Notes under the pieces: model-generated
Told to the model about the DNA's origin: nothing
Databases searched by the model: none
Seen by the model: the letters and a program-made list of their open reading frames with translations, nothing else
Part shown: positions 20,330 to 32,097 of the stretch, piece after piece
How the letters are laid out: each line of letters starts with the position of its first letter
Numbering within the stretch: position 1 is the first letter of the stretch
Origin: Fragilaria crotonensis
Taxonomy: Eukaryota > Bacillariophyta > Fragilariophyceae > Fragilariales > Fragilariaceae
Direction: 5' to 3'
NCBI GenBank assembly: GCA_022925895.1
Contig: JAKSYS010000348.1
Span: forward strand, 1-63,101
Length of the DNA: 63,101 nt
Position numbers and translations under genes: made by a program

Positions 20330-20639
20330 TTCGCTCTGTGCAGTCTTCTGTTGCCGGATGATTTTATAGTTCTGCTGTTTTGCTCTGTAATCGGAGAATT
20401 TGGATGTCGTCTTGAAGTTTTGTTATCGAAGAACTGGTACTTGTTATGCCAGTATATCTTGAACTTCATTCAACGTAGAACGTTGGACCAGAAGTCATTC
20501 AGCACTGATTTGCTAAGTATGAATCGATTCGAATTCTCATTTTGCCGTGAAGGGCATGCCAACTTTCGATGTTCCAACGACCCCATTGCACCAAGTACCG
20601 GATTGCGTGGCTCTCAGGCTCTGGTCTAATTAATTGAAG

Positions 20640-21356
20640 GAATCAAATGTCTGGGACGAACCCGCAAATGTTGACGATGCCCCAATGGGAGCAATTTCTG
20701 AAAAAATTCTGTGCCAGACGTCTTGTCCCTTTCGTTCGTTGCTGTTTACGGCATAATGGTGATTTTCAAGTGAAAACTTCGAACTTGCTGACTCGAGTTT
20801 TTGACCTCGCTTCGAGAATTAACGAGGAGATTTTACACGAGGTGGCTATTTCGCCGATTCGTATGTGACTTGAGGAAAAACACTCGTCACGAACTAGTTG
20901 TAATCTAGTTGGCTGTGATGTTAAGATAATATGAGATCTTCTTCGTCACCATGGTGTCACTTCTTGCGATGAAGGTCTCAAGAGCATTCAACCGCGGACA
21001 GCAAGCAAATACTGAACATTTGGGATGATAAAAAAATGATCTTTAACGCGAGGTTTGTCCCGGCTGTGTCATCCATTGAACTTATCCGATGCAGAACAGA
21101 TAACAAAAATTAGTATTAACTACAGAAAAGTCGTGATCGACAAGTAAAACCGAAACGTAGGACCACGTCATGAAGTCTAACCAGCAAAATGTGGCATTCG
21201 CCGTATCACCAAGGGCAGACTTCGTTCACACTGATCGTGTGGAGGGTGCGGCGGAGGATGGAGTCTCAGTAGAGTCTCCAGGTCCATTCGAGCCCTCGCA
21301 ACTTGTTGGGAGGCAGCGTCGCTAAGTTGCAGTCCCGGAGTGTGGAAGGAACAGCA
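20640..21356. other. spacer between the bZIP genes
   Basis: About 700 bp without recognisable coding sequence. The 73-residue ORF at 20647-20868 has no family resemblance and is not called as a gene. Confidence 0.4.
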
Positions 21357-21900
21357 TCAGGAGGTAAAAAGGAGAAGCACCTTGATAGTACGACGCCACA
21401 CTGCTGAGATTCTGATTGATTGCTCGTTCCGTAACAGTTGCAGTTCCAACGGTGATATCAGACCAGCGCCGGCAAGTCTTTGATGAAGCAGAGCAGAGTG
21501 CGATGGAAAAGCTGCTGGTGGGTTATGTGACTGCATAGCACTCCGCAGGAAGGGCGACTTGTTGTCGTAGCTCTTGCACCTGTCGCCGAAGTGATTCATT
21601 TTCAGCCATCAAATGGACACTTTTTTGAGAGAGTTCTTCAGCTTTGGAGCGAAGCATCGAGGTCGCCTCCTTGCGACGGAGGTAAGAGAGACGAGCTGAG
21701 TTTCTGTTCGAGAGAACTCGTTGCATGTTTCGGCGTTGATCATCATTCAAGGCCGCATCACGAGAACTGCGTACTGTAGGTTGTGGCACAGCATCGGCAG
21801 TAACGTCGTCCTCAGTGCCAACTGTACCCCGCGATACCTCATCATCAGCCTCACTCCGTTGCCCTGCGTCATTATCCTTAAGCTTTTTGTCATCTCAGGC
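21357..21900 (-). CDS. second bZIP transcription factor, frameshifted and with unclear start
   Basis: The frame 21523-21789 encodes the basic region QRVLSNRNSARLSYLRRKEA followed by five leucines spaced exactly seven apart (SML, EEL, VHL, ESL, QEL). It is open upstream to a stop near 21900 with no ATG in a convincing position, so the first exon or start is uncertain. After QQVALP the frame shifts by one base and the C-terminus (LHQRLAGAGLISPLELQLLR) continues to 21357. The invariant Arg of the Asn-x7-Arg motif is Tyr here. Inferred nuclear regulator. Confidence 0.7.
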
Positions 21901-21959
21901 GTTGACAAAGTAATCTACCTGACGAGAAAGGAACCCTTGCAGCAAGTGTGAATGGCCTT

Positions 21960-23275
21960 TGCTTGGTATGAGCATCAGGTGTTTGTTTTGAATGCACATG
22001 TCTCCACTTCCGTGTTCTCAAAACAGGTACAAGTACCAGGTACGAATATCCTTGCAGCCGATTATGTACAAGAGACATCTGGAAAGGTTCCTCCGCCTGG
22101 TAATGGGTTCGATGTAGAATCTACAGTGATTTATAGTTCTATTGCTCCATCATTTGTCTCCCGATACTTCTTACAATGCACCCTATGTATGAAATACTAG
22201 TAGGGTGGCGTGGAGGACAACGGACAACGGATACACAAATGCTGAAAGGACGAGCCAAATCCAATTCCGGCCCACGACGAAGTCTACCCCGCGCCTGCAG
22301 GACATGCCCGCTTAACTCGGTCGCACGCGAGACAATTTTTGACAGTCATTCCCTGACGGTTGAGGTTGAGAAAGCATACGTCAGTAACATTAAAATCGAT
22401 AGTGATACACTGGATGAGGTTCGGGGATACGCACCAATGCCTAAACGTAAGCATGACGGAGTAGACCTGTCGTAAACGACGCTTGGACACGGATGATTTT
22501 GAATACTATTGGCGCATTCCGAGTTAATACAGCTGTACGTGGCAACTGCAAGCCGCAAATGCAGAATTCACATGCCGCTCAATCGTCATTTCCCGTCATG
22601 AGCGACGGAGCATGTACACAGTAGAAATCGAATGATATTTGGGTATGCATACCAGTCAACATTTGGTGCCATTGTCCCCATGAGCCCATGAGTATGCCGT
22701 CGGAGTCGGAATTATGGGTACGTACACTGACGCATGTTTCAACTTGTGTATGCAGAAAACATCAATAAGTAGAAAAAATGATAAATTTTTAGTCTGTACT
22801 GGAGGAATGCAGTAGGCGTAACGGCGGCCGGTCCAGTTCAGGCGTACAAAGTTCGCCATCAAGTCTCATAGGACTGCGGCCTAACTTACATGGTAATAGA
22901 ATACAAGTTGAGAGATAAAAGAGTGAGATCCGATCATCCGATCGGATCAAGCACCGTTACCTATTATATGTTGTTATTTGTGTATGTAGTTGAGTACCGA
23001 TTCACACACATGCATCGTATGCATATTTGGATGTTATAAACCCATACGCCATATGCAACGATACTCGCCGGCCACATATGTGCCACACCACAGTACTTGT
23101 CAGGTAGTATTCGTTTGCAGGCCAGGTGAAAATAATTACTTGACCGATTGCTCGAACACAGGAAGGTCCATAAGCACGTTTCGCGATTAAAGAGATGTAA
23201 TTAAGGATGGGCGCGCAATAATGACCAGCCGGCGTGATGAATGCGTGTTGGATCTGTGTCGTTTCATTCGAGCTG
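21960..23275. other. no gene recognised
   Basis: About 1.3 kb of ordinary-composition sequence with only short ORFs on both strands. No inverted repeat ends, RNA or domain was recognised. Confidence 0.4.
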
Positions 23276-23556
23276 GCAAGGTTCAGCAAATGTCAGCAGA
23301 TTTCTTTTTCGTCAGCTAATGTCAAATCAGCAGATTTGCTTTTCGTCAGCAAATGTCAGCAAACTTGATTCTCGTCAGCAAACGTCAGAAGATGTCAGCA
23401 TCACCGTAGCTTGGGAAAAACTCGTTTTCGTCAACATATGTCAGAAAATGTCAGCAGATTCGTTTTTCGTCAGCATATGTCAGCAGATTCGTTTTTTGTC
23501 ACACATGTCAGCAGATCTGTCTTTTCGTCAGCAAGTGTCAGCAAAACAAAGATGAC
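23276..23556. repeat. TCAGCA / CGTCAGCA-rich degenerate tandem array
   Basis: About nine units of roughly 30-37 bp built from TCAGCAAATGTCAGCAGATT and TTTTTCGTCAGCA. Spacing and sequence vary, so the array is degraded. It is non-coding. Confidence 0.85.
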
Positions 23557-24001
23557 GCTGGCATATCCAGTTTAGCACCAGCTAGACACGGAACGGAAAT
23601 GATTTTCGCCTCAGGCCAGCGTATATTCGACCTTGATTCACGACTAAACGCGTGTATTGCCGATTGCCGGACATTCCTGGAGTATGACTTGTATGTTCAT
23701 ACACTGTAAGACTTCCTGCAGAAGTGGCTGGGTTCAAGTTTTTGAGGCGCATCGTTGGATCACGTAGACTTCAGTATAAATTCCCCGGACGTCATGCTTT
23801 AGCACCCGATCCGGCATCCTCGTACTCGGAGTACATCCTAACAACTCGCTTGGTACCACACACAAAAATCAGCGGCGGACCATGACATTGTAACGACGAT
23901 TTGATCATCTTCCGATCCTCATCAGGAAAACATTTTTGTTGTTTACGCTATTTTATCGAGTTGTTGAGGCCCTTGATCTTAAATGTTTTCCTGATCGATT
24001 A
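23557..24001. other. no gene recognised
   Basis: Flank of the decayed transposase. Nothing identifiable. Confidence 0.4.
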
Positions 24002-26565
24002 CAATGAAGACGTTACAGGTATACTACCAATGCTGGGTTGAAGTGACGAAGCAAAACCGCTACCGAGACAAATGGCTCACTGATGAAACGTATTTTCGAG
24101 CAATCAAGGCTCAATTTCCTTCCCTTGAGTCCCTTACTTTCGATAGAGGCGTCATGAATCGAGCAATTTCAGTGTGTGGAGGGGCAGCCAATTCTTGATG
24201 ATTTTACGGAATCAAACACCACGGGCGTGTTTCGACGGAAATCAAGGGGCATCGATCCTTATGGAAATCCACTTAGAAACGTTTGGGGATACTACATCAC
24301 AAGGCCAGGAGAAATGGTTGAACGCCAACCAGATGGAAAGAGGAGCTTCATGTCTTTGTTACAAGACAGTAGGATCAATGATCGATACAGTGTGGCAGGC
24401 TCGTGGTTCTTCAGAAGTTGTGGATTTGACGAGCGAAATACAATTGCAATCAAGAGCAAAACGAAAGACTGACGCTCAGATAGCAGCACAGGATGAGACA
24501 AAGGATACAAATACATTTCCGACGACAACAAGGACATGGTTGAATTCCATGTTGATGATTTGGACTTACTGCACAAACATGCTGAGACCATGGGTTTCGG
24601 TGCTTTGGGAACAGTGTAAAAGCACAAGACGAAGCTCTCATGATATTTGGGCAGATGAGCATCTATAGTCAATTTCTTCTAGAAATTGCCAATGGGTAGG
24701 ACAGAAGGTCAGAGGCCACTTCTTCCGAAGACAGATGGCGAGTCTCATGATATCAGCTCTGCAATCGCGTGAAACTGGGTTCGGGGTAGAGATTAGTCGA
24801 GTGCAATTGGAAGAAATCAACGAAGCACGCAGCAAAACTTACGTTGATGTCGATGCAGCAATGGCTATCCATAGCCAAGCTGCAAGAGGACGAAGCAATC
24901 CCCATTTGTTGTCTACTTCAAACTTGGGCGAACAATGAGGATATTGGACATACAACCACATGTCAATTCAATTCGAGGACTGCGTTGATTGCCTCAAGTT
25001 TTGTATCCACACTTCGATTTCGCCTTCCTCTTTGATCACTCTCAAGGGTACGCAAAAAAATTGGCTAATGGCTTGGATGCCTATACTATGAACCGAGGCT
25101 TTGGAGGAGTGCAGCCACGAATGCGTGAGTCAAAAATAAAGGCAGAGGATGGCTATCTTGGCATGCAGACATACCGTTAATGCTGGTGACACCCAAACCT
25201 TTGTCTTTGAACCTGGCGATGCTGGGCCATTCTGGATGACAGAAAATGAGCAAGAAATAAACCGCCATGATCGAATCCTCCCACCTTTGCCTGGCAATCG
25301 CGAAAGAAAGAAACAAAACAATCTCTGAGCTGAAAGCAGAGCTTGGGCCTCTCAACATCTTGAATGATCGACGCCAATATCGACTTTTGGAATTGCAAGA
25401 ACTTGCAAGGACAAACAATATTGAAGTCAAAACAAACACCACACGAGAAAAGAAAGGCTGGCAAGGACAGGCAAAGGGCCTTTTGCAAGTCCTGTGGGAG
25501 AGGGGTTGGATTGACGAAGGCAATCTGGAGAAGTACAGCATGGATCCAGCAACCAAAGGAGCCAACAGAATCCGCAAGTGCCTGCTCACCGCGATCCACA
25601 CTTTCACCCGCCAACTTTGGCTCGCCAGGAACGCAGTTCACCACGCCGACACCGTAGCCACAACCACGGCTATAGCTTGCACAGCAGAACAGATCGAAGT
25701 CAGCTACTACCACCAAAGACCTCAACTTCTCCGATTCGACGATCGCCACCTCTGCGATCGCAACCTTCAACAGCTTATGACCGGATCCTCCCCCACAACT
25801 CGCAGACGATGGCTCCGACTCGTCAAATCCTCCGCTACAACACATACTCAAGAAGAAACGACAGACAACGATACAAAGTTTTTCCCAACGATAAAGTAAT
25901 TGGCGGGCACTGGTAGTAACTAAGTTCTCGCGAGCCCACGCTTGCCGGAACGGGGTACACTCTGGGGACCTAACGGTCCACAGACGGTGACAACCCTCAA
26001 TAATTAGGTTTTATATCTATGGATCCAGCAACCGATGCCGATGGTGAAGTACTTGAGGGTGCGGAGGAATGGAGTTTACGAGTTCTGATGGCAAGCTGTC
26101 TCGATTTTGCTGAAGAGGTGACAGCCCTGCAACACGTAGGAAACGAGCTTGGTGTTTCTGTGATCATTTCGCCAAAATTCCATGCAGAGTTAGCTGGCGA
26201 AGGATCGAGTATAGCTGGCGTGTGACGAAGGTATCTATCGACGTAAGCCATTGAACTCTAAAAGGAGCAAGGAAGCATTCAAAGCGTTAGTAATGGAATG
26301 CACAAGCAGGAATGTACTTCGAACTGAAACTGTGCGAAAGCTTTCAAGACGAGCAAGGGCTTACGTTTGTGCATACTATTTGCTTTACGAGAGCAAGAAG
26401 AACAACAATCATGATGACGCACCAATACTTACATTACCACTTATTGAAGGCATCGTCATGGCGTTCAAAACCCACAGGGCTGCTCTTGACTTTGATGCTG
26501 GCTTCGTGAATGGATTTGTACATTCACTTCTTGGTGAGGAGGGTGTCTTCCAAATGAACACCTGA
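24002..26565 (+). pseudogene. DDE-superfamily transposase-like pseudogene, interrupted by a LINE fragment
   Basis: Pieces of one protein appear in order across frames: a start MKTLQVYYQCWVE at 24004, WGYYITRPGEM near 24280, FLFDHSQGYAKKL followed by MNRGFGG near 25040, KKGWQGQAKGLLQVLWERGW at 25460-25518, LMASCLDFAEEV and PKFHAELAGEG at 26085-26200, and SRRARAYVCAYYLL at 26347-26388. The Asp in FDHS and the late PKFHAELAGEG block resemble the catalytic core of DDE transposases. Many frameshifts and stops show it is dead. No terminal repeats of the element were located. Confidence 0.6.
25555..26018 (+). mobile_element. LINE 3' fragment, 464 bp, with 15-bp target duplication
   Basis: ATGGATCCAGCAACC is present at 25540-25554 and 26019-26033. 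The insert encodes a C-terminal retroelement tail (LWLARNAVHH, RRRWLRLVK) that stops at 25899 and ends AATTAGGTTTTATATCT. Excising it with one target copy restores the frame of the surrounding transposase, confirming the ends. It differs from the LINE at 51329-60006 and is a separate family or subfamily. Confidence 0.85.
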
Positions 26566-28454
26566 TCTGTTTTGCGAGAGGAATGAGAATATGGTTTGGC
26601 TCAAAGTGAGTGCGTGTGAGTTCCATTTTGGGGCTTCAACTAAATTTTTAGATTACTGAGTCTACGTGCCTCTACGATATGCAGGCGCAGGATGAACCCA
26701 GCCATACGGTGTACGGCAGCCCCTAACTACCGGTACAAAATGCTGTTGTATAAAAGTCTACACTAACACATAGTAATCAGCAACTAAGAATGTGATGGGT
26801 GATGGCAGGGGAATGACCAGCAGCAGCCAGCAGGGGCATTTTCTTGGCCAAACAACTTTGCTTCAACTGAGGCACCAATGTAGAGTCTTGGGTCATTAAG
26901 ATGGACTGGCATGGTGAACACAAGCTGTGAACACAAAACAAAGTGGGAAATGAAGTGATGATGAAATTGTGGCTCACCAACTAAAAGATTCATCATTTTT
27001 GCAGCACCTTCAAGTTCATTGAAAAAACACAAGAAGCATAAAAAAATAGAGATGACCACCAACTTCACACCTCACTTGTTTAAAGAACTCTCCATGCAAT
27101 TGTAATGGTGTGTATTGGCTCAATGAAAGTGAAAGATGATGACATCAATGACCTGATTGAAGCCTTGAATGCATTGGCTGGTTCTAAAAAACGCCAAAAG
27201 GCGACTACTAAACATGTGTTCACGGAGTTAGTAGCTAGGTCAGGAGCTGTCGCTTACGAAGATTTCCTCGATGAGCCAACAAGATTTGACGCATGGAGGA
27301 CAAATTTGCCTTATTAAAATGGTTTAAACAATAGGATGATAAATTTGAGTAGAGGCCAAGGTTTGATTGTGTAAATACATCAAATAGCTACAACGTGTGA
27401 ACTATTCATGTCTTAGTAACATGACGACCATTATGCCTGTGAATTTCCCTCTTTATTAAAGCAATCTGGCTCACACACTGATACTTATGATCATGTTTAG
27501 ATGTGCTGAGCCAAAGGAGGAATGAGAATTATCCAGTGGGTATAGTTTCTTATACATCAAGGTAGCAACAAATTGTGTTGACCAAATTGACCAGCACAGC
27601 ACCAGCACACTTAAAAGATTTCCTTTGCTGTTTTTCCAGAACAAGGGTGTCAATCATGATTAGAAAATAAGGCAGGGGACCTGATCCTGATGCTACATAC
27701 AAATATGTGTGTATCCTTTTTGTAATTGCAAGTGCAGATACTTTGTGGCACTTGACCTGCCATGGATTCCATGTGGATTCCACACATTTTGCTGGCTATT
27801 GGAGAACCTTATCAGCACCGTTGGACAGTTGAGAAATGTGATTTGTGAAAAGATGTCCCGTGATTCAAAGCAAACAGTGTTATCCAGACAGCATACAAGC
27901 CTATGAGTGTCTGGGTTCAGTTGAATGACATCTGTTTTAGGGCTACTAATGATTGTTTATTTACTACTAATGAGCTAGTACACCAAGGGTTTTGAATCAG
28001 TGATCTCATTAGTGTGCAGTTCTATATGGGGTTGTTGTGAGATCACAAACATATGACGCACATGGCGTTGGTGATTGCAAATAAAGTCTTGATGCCAAGA
28101 ATGCAACTCCCACTGGTATTAATCCAGTCCTGCAACAGCTTTATGCGCATGGTTAGTAGTATGCTGAACAGCAGCAAATCCTTGCAACAATGGCTGCAGG
28201 ACACATGTTGCTTGGGAATTTGTTGACACAAGGGACCGTTGACTTTCCATGGCAACAACATGGGGTTTTCAGGAGAAGGAAATGGGGTGGTACCTGGTAC
28301 GTGTAGTACTATGCTGGACCGATACGATTCCAGACGACAGCAATAGTCGTACAGCAACACACGGAAGATTCCGCAGTACGAGTACTCCAGTATTACAGTG
28401 GTGGTCAGTACAAGTACTTGTACTCACACGGTAGAGTTTTCGAATCAGTGCGGA
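26566..28454. other. 1.9 kb without a confident gene
   Basis: Two short ORFs stand out slightly: 26784-27068 (-, 94 aa, hydrophobic start) and 27105-27317 (+, 70 aa, DDINDLIEALNALAGSKKRQK). Neither matches a family I recognise. No inverted repeats were seen. Confidence 0.35.
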
Positions 28455-28666
28455 CCGTGCATATGTCCGTAATCGAGCCGATCAGCTTTTCTAAAATCGA
28501 TCCATAAATTCTAATGCAAATAAAGTTTCAAGTCAACTTTACATACGAATCTCAGACTGCTCCTCTGAGGATAGAAATACCGTACACAGTAACAGTAGTA
28601 AGTAGAACTCAGTACTCCCTTACACTATTGGAAGTGATGGCCGGATCGATTAGGGGACATACACGG
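28455..28666. mobile_element. miniature inverted-repeat element, copy 2
   Basis: Reverse-oriented second copy of the element at 16928-17715, without the LINE insertion. It shows the undisturbed target sequence CTCAGACTGCTCCTCTGAGG that the LINE used in copy 1. Ends CCGTGCATATGTCC and its partner. Confidence 0.8.
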
Positions 28667-28898
28667 TCATGTCTCATGTCGCATCAAATCGCCCGTCTGT
28701 TGTGCATCAGGAATCAAGACCTCGAAATGTTGCTTATACTGCTCGTCATTTCACGTCATACCTCCAAGAGGCTATCATTAACATATCCATCGTCTTATTG
28801 ATAACGACTGCTGCATTCCTGCATTGTACTCGGAGGAGTAGCAAATAGCGACACCATCAGTGCACCATTATAGATAATAAATACCGACCAGAGATCTG

Positions 28899-29378
28899 AT
28901 GGAGGAGGACGATCACTGTCCAACAGGACGAAAGTTCGTCTGTGGTATCAAGTTGACTTTGACATTACCAGATGGGATCACTACAGTACAAGAATTTGGA
29001 CGGTCCAAGTCACATGACAATCATCATCACAGCAACAACAACAATCTACATAATGATGGCAACATGGACACCGACCATAATGATGACAACAACGACCACA
29101 ATACTGTCAACGACCACAATACTGTAACATCACAAGTGTCGTATACTGGCCGACACGATCATGGACTACTGCCTCCACCACGACATCCAAACGGTTCGTA
29201 CGCAACATTGGTTGATCATGTACGTGATGCCAAGGAATTTTCAAATACTTTCTTGACCAATGTCATGAAACAAGAAACAAATAGTCGACAACAACACACT
29301 AAGGGGAAGCATAATAAAGATGAGGGTGACACGACGACAATCATGGAAACGGCAAGTAAGAAACACAAATCAAATTGA
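28899..29378 (+). CDS. hypothetical low-complexity protein, 159 aa
   Basis: ATG at 28899 to stop at 29378. The N-terminal 35 residues look like a folded segment (KFVCGIKLTLTLPDG), followed by His/Asn/Asp-rich low complexity and a basic tail ending KKHKS, which could be a nuclear signal. Convergent with the aminotransferase gene 340 bp downstream. No family recognised. Confidence 0.45.
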   Translation: MEEDDHCPTGRKFVCGIKLTLTLPDGITTVQEFGRSKSHDNHHHSNNNNLHNDGNMDTDHNDDNNDHNTVNDHNTVTSQVSYTGRHDHGLLPPPRHPNGSYATLVDHVRDAKEFSNTFLTNVMKQETNSRQQHTKGKHNKDEGDTTTIMETASKKHKSN

Positions 29379-29715
29379 TTGGATTTGGAAAAGAGTGTAT
29401 GAAAAATCTATTCGTATCGCATGTCGCATGGATCTGCTGGGTGTCGACACGGAATGAAAAAACTCGCACAATGATCCGATACCGGACGACTACTACTACT
29501 GCTGCAGTACTTGGCGTGACTGACCGCAGCTTGAGGATTGTGTATCAATATAAACAATGAGAAAGGGTGTTGTTATATCTCGGATTGTTTCAAGTATCGA
29601 TGTAACACGAATATAAGACGCGAGTGCTGTGTCATAAGGGCGACTATAGAATGACAATAAAGCCGTCTATAGTGAAGCTATTCGAGGTTCACATCACACA
29701 TCAGACATTACAGGC
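29379..29715. other. convergent 3' intergenic region
   Basis: Probably holds the 3' untranslated regions of the two facing genes. AATAAA-like CAATAAAG occurs near 29654. Confidence 0.4.
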
Positions 29716-31107
29716 TCATGCCATTTTCTCCAGCAACTCTTGCAAATACGTCTGCAACTTATCCATGGCAATTGTTAGTTCCTCCATGGACGTGGCATAA
29801 CTAATCCGAACAGTCCCCGGTGCACCGAATGCCGATCCGGGCACAATGGCCAATTTGTGCGTTTGCAAGAGTTCTTTGCAAAATTCCACATCATCAAAGT
29901 TGGTGGAATGTTGCATATAATACGACACATCGGGCAATACATAAAAGGCACCCTGAGGGGGGACTGCCACAAAGACGTGTGGCATTTCCTTCGTGTTGGC
30001 CAATCGTGATAGTACATAATCACGTTTCGTCTTCATTTCATCAAACAAGACTTGCAATTCCTCTTCTGACACTTGTTGCAACGCTGCCACTCCTGCGGCT
30101 TGACTAATACTGGAGGCACATGATGTGAATTGCGATTGCAATGTCGTACAGGCTCTTGCATACGGTGCCGGTGCTGCCAAATATCCCAATCGAAAGCCGG
30201 TCATGGCGTACGCCTTACTAAAGCCATTGACAAGGAGAGTGCGATCGTACAAGTACGTGGCCATGGAGGGACAATCGGTACCCGTATAACAGAGTCGTTC
30301 GTAGATTTCATCGGACAAGACGAGGACACGTGGGAAATCCTGCAATACGAGTGCCAATTCTTGCAATCGATCGGCATCATGAACACCACCCGTGGGATTG
30401 GATGGGTTGCAAAAAATCAGCAATTTGATATCGGCATGTTCTTCCAATGCCGTGCGTAGGGCGGCAGGTGTCAAGAGAAATCCATCGTCGGCCTTGGTTT
30501 CAACAATAATGGGTTCGGCTCCCGCCAATCGTACCATTTCTGGATAGGATGGCCAGTAGGGTGCAGGAATGAGGACTTTATCTCCGGTACCAACTGTTGC
30601 CAATATTCCCTGATAGACAGCCTGCTTGGCCCCATTGGCCACAACAATTTCGGTTGTGGGATTGTAGTCGAGTCCCTTTCGTGTCTTGAGATCATGACTA
30701 ATGGCTTTTCGAAGAGGTACCGTTCCCGTAACAGCAGTGTACTTCGTATCACCATCCAACAAAGCCTGAGCTGCCGCTTCCAAGACGGCTTTTGGAGGTG
30801 GGAAATCAGGTTCTCCGACACAGAGCGAGGTGACCTGCTCACCCTGTGATTCTAATTCCTTGACGAGCGAAAAAATCTCCACTGTTTTGCTTGGAAGTAT
30901 TGTATCAATCAGTGGGTTGATATGGGTTTGAGCAGCTAACCGTGTATGCGAAGATGATCCTGATGACGACGATGATCTTCTCTTTACAGTAGGAATTGGA
31001 ACGACCCACGCCACAGCAAGAAAGGGGGATCGGTTCTTGTTGGTGCTACTGCTCCAGAGCAGTACTGATAGCAACAGCAGAACACTTTTAGAGGGAAAGG
31101 TAATCAT
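29716..31107 (-). CDS. plastid-type aspartate / prephenate aminotransferase, 463 aa
   Basis: A fold-type I, class I PLP aminotransferase, intact. The start is the ATG at 31107; the frame extends further but has no ATG upstream. Residues 8-18 are strongly hydrophobic (VLLLLSVLLW) and are followed by AVAWVVP (31-37), which resembles the ASAFAP cleavage motif of diatom plastid bipartite leaders, with Trp at the key aromatic position. Catalytic features: NPSNPTGG (about 234), SDEIY (Asp 266, Tyr 269), Lys 298 in NGFSKAYAMTGFRLGY, and the C-terminal substrate Arg in VRISYA. It closely resembles the 1-beta group that interconverts aspartate and oxaloacetate and, in plastids, makes arogenate from prephenate. 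Substrate use is inferred. Confidence 0.92.
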   Translation of the reverse strand: MITFPSKSVLLLLSVLLWSSSTNKNRSPFLAVAWVVPIPTVKRRSSSSSGSSSHTRLAAQTHINPLIDTILPSKTVEIFSLVKELESQGEQVTSLCVGEPDFPPPKAVLEAAAQALLDGDTKYTAVTGTVPLRKAISHDLKTRKGLDYNPTTEIVVANGAKQAVYQGILATVGTGDKVLIPAPYWPSYPEMVRLAGAEPIIVETKADDGFLLTPAALRTALEEHADIKLLIFCNPSNPTGGVHDADRLQELALVLQDFPRVLVLSDEIYERLCYTGTDCPSMATYLYDRTLLVNGFSKAYAMTGFRLGYLAAPAPYARACTTLQSQFTSCASSISQAAGVAALQQVSEEELQVLFDEMKTKRDYVLSRLANTKEMPHVFVAVPPQGAFYVLPDVSYYMQHSTNFDDVEFCKELLQTHKLAIVPGSAFGAPGTVRISYATSMEELTIAMDKLQTYLQELLEKMA

Positions 31108-32097
31108 ACCGATGTACTGCTGTCGAACACTTTGGAGTAGTTGCACTATACTCAGTAGCTGATGGGAGTGGGAGTGGGAACTTGAATTACGCGTTCGATT
31201 GGATTGTCGATTGGATTGTGGGAGAGATGTCAAAACACAACAATGCGTCTGAAAAAGTGAAGATGAGACGGACGGTCATGAAAGCACGTTACACGTCAGA
31301 CGTCAGCACCCCAACAACAGTAAATTCTCTTCAGTACGCAGGTTGCCAGTATGCATGTCTCCAAACTCCAAACTCCCAACTACAAGTGACCACATCATAA
31401 ACAGTCAACCCGGTTTAAGTCGACACAAGCTTATTACTAACCGGTAGGTCTAGTTGCTCTAGTCGTAGAGGAGTAAAGTGATGGGATCTAATATCATGAA
31501 GGAATGAAAAGGATCATCATCTTCAACACTCCATAGCAGTCATACAGGTACGAGGTCTGGTATCTAATCGGCAAAAAGTATTTTACAGATTGAATGTTCG
31601 AAAGTGGTTTTGGGTGTAACCTTATACATGATCAACCCACTCCTTGCGAGTTGTATACATACTGTATGCGACGTATGGGCGAGTCTTGGTACCAGGTAGG
31701 CTCATGGGCGTATGATAGTCCTGATCCCCTTCCTCATGTTTCCTTGCCGGACGCCATGTATCTTCCAATCAACGGAAACGGAGTCTATCCTGGAACAGTA
31801 CACCCGATTTGGGGAGTGTAGTCCAGTTTATTCGGCATAAAGGCATACATATTGTACATCACAAACGTCTTTGGAACGGAGCCGACCTTGAGGTTGATCT
31901 TGTCAAGTCGATTGAACGACGATGGTCCATACAACCATGCGAATTACAACAAACCATACGCTATACATACTCCGAATGTCCATGTATAGCGGACATGTAT
32001 CGAATATTAGCAGGGATATAACATACACAGAGAACCGATACTCGGAGCTGCGAGTACCTGGTATAGTGAATAGTGAATAGCTGCATGGATGTTACTA
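31108..32097. other. upstream region of the aminotransferase gene and transposon flank
   Basis: No recognisable gene in about 1 kb. It should hold the aminotransferase promoter near 31110-31450. Confidence 0.4.

Noticed and set aside
20647..20868. 73-residue ORF between the bZIP genes
   Set aside because: No homology pattern, no low-complexity or domain sign, length within random expectation.
23276..23556. CRISPR-like repeat array
   Set aside because: Repeats are degenerate and variable in spacing, spacers are not unique sequences, and the setting is a eukaryotic nuclear genome.
26784..27317. Facing ORFs of 94 and 70 residues as real genes
   Set aside because: No recognisable family, and no duplicated or conserved copy in the window; kept only as a note in the intergenic entry.
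29820..30459. Plus-strand ORFs of 95 and 109 residues
   Set aside because: Antisense shadows of the well-supported aminotransferase gene.
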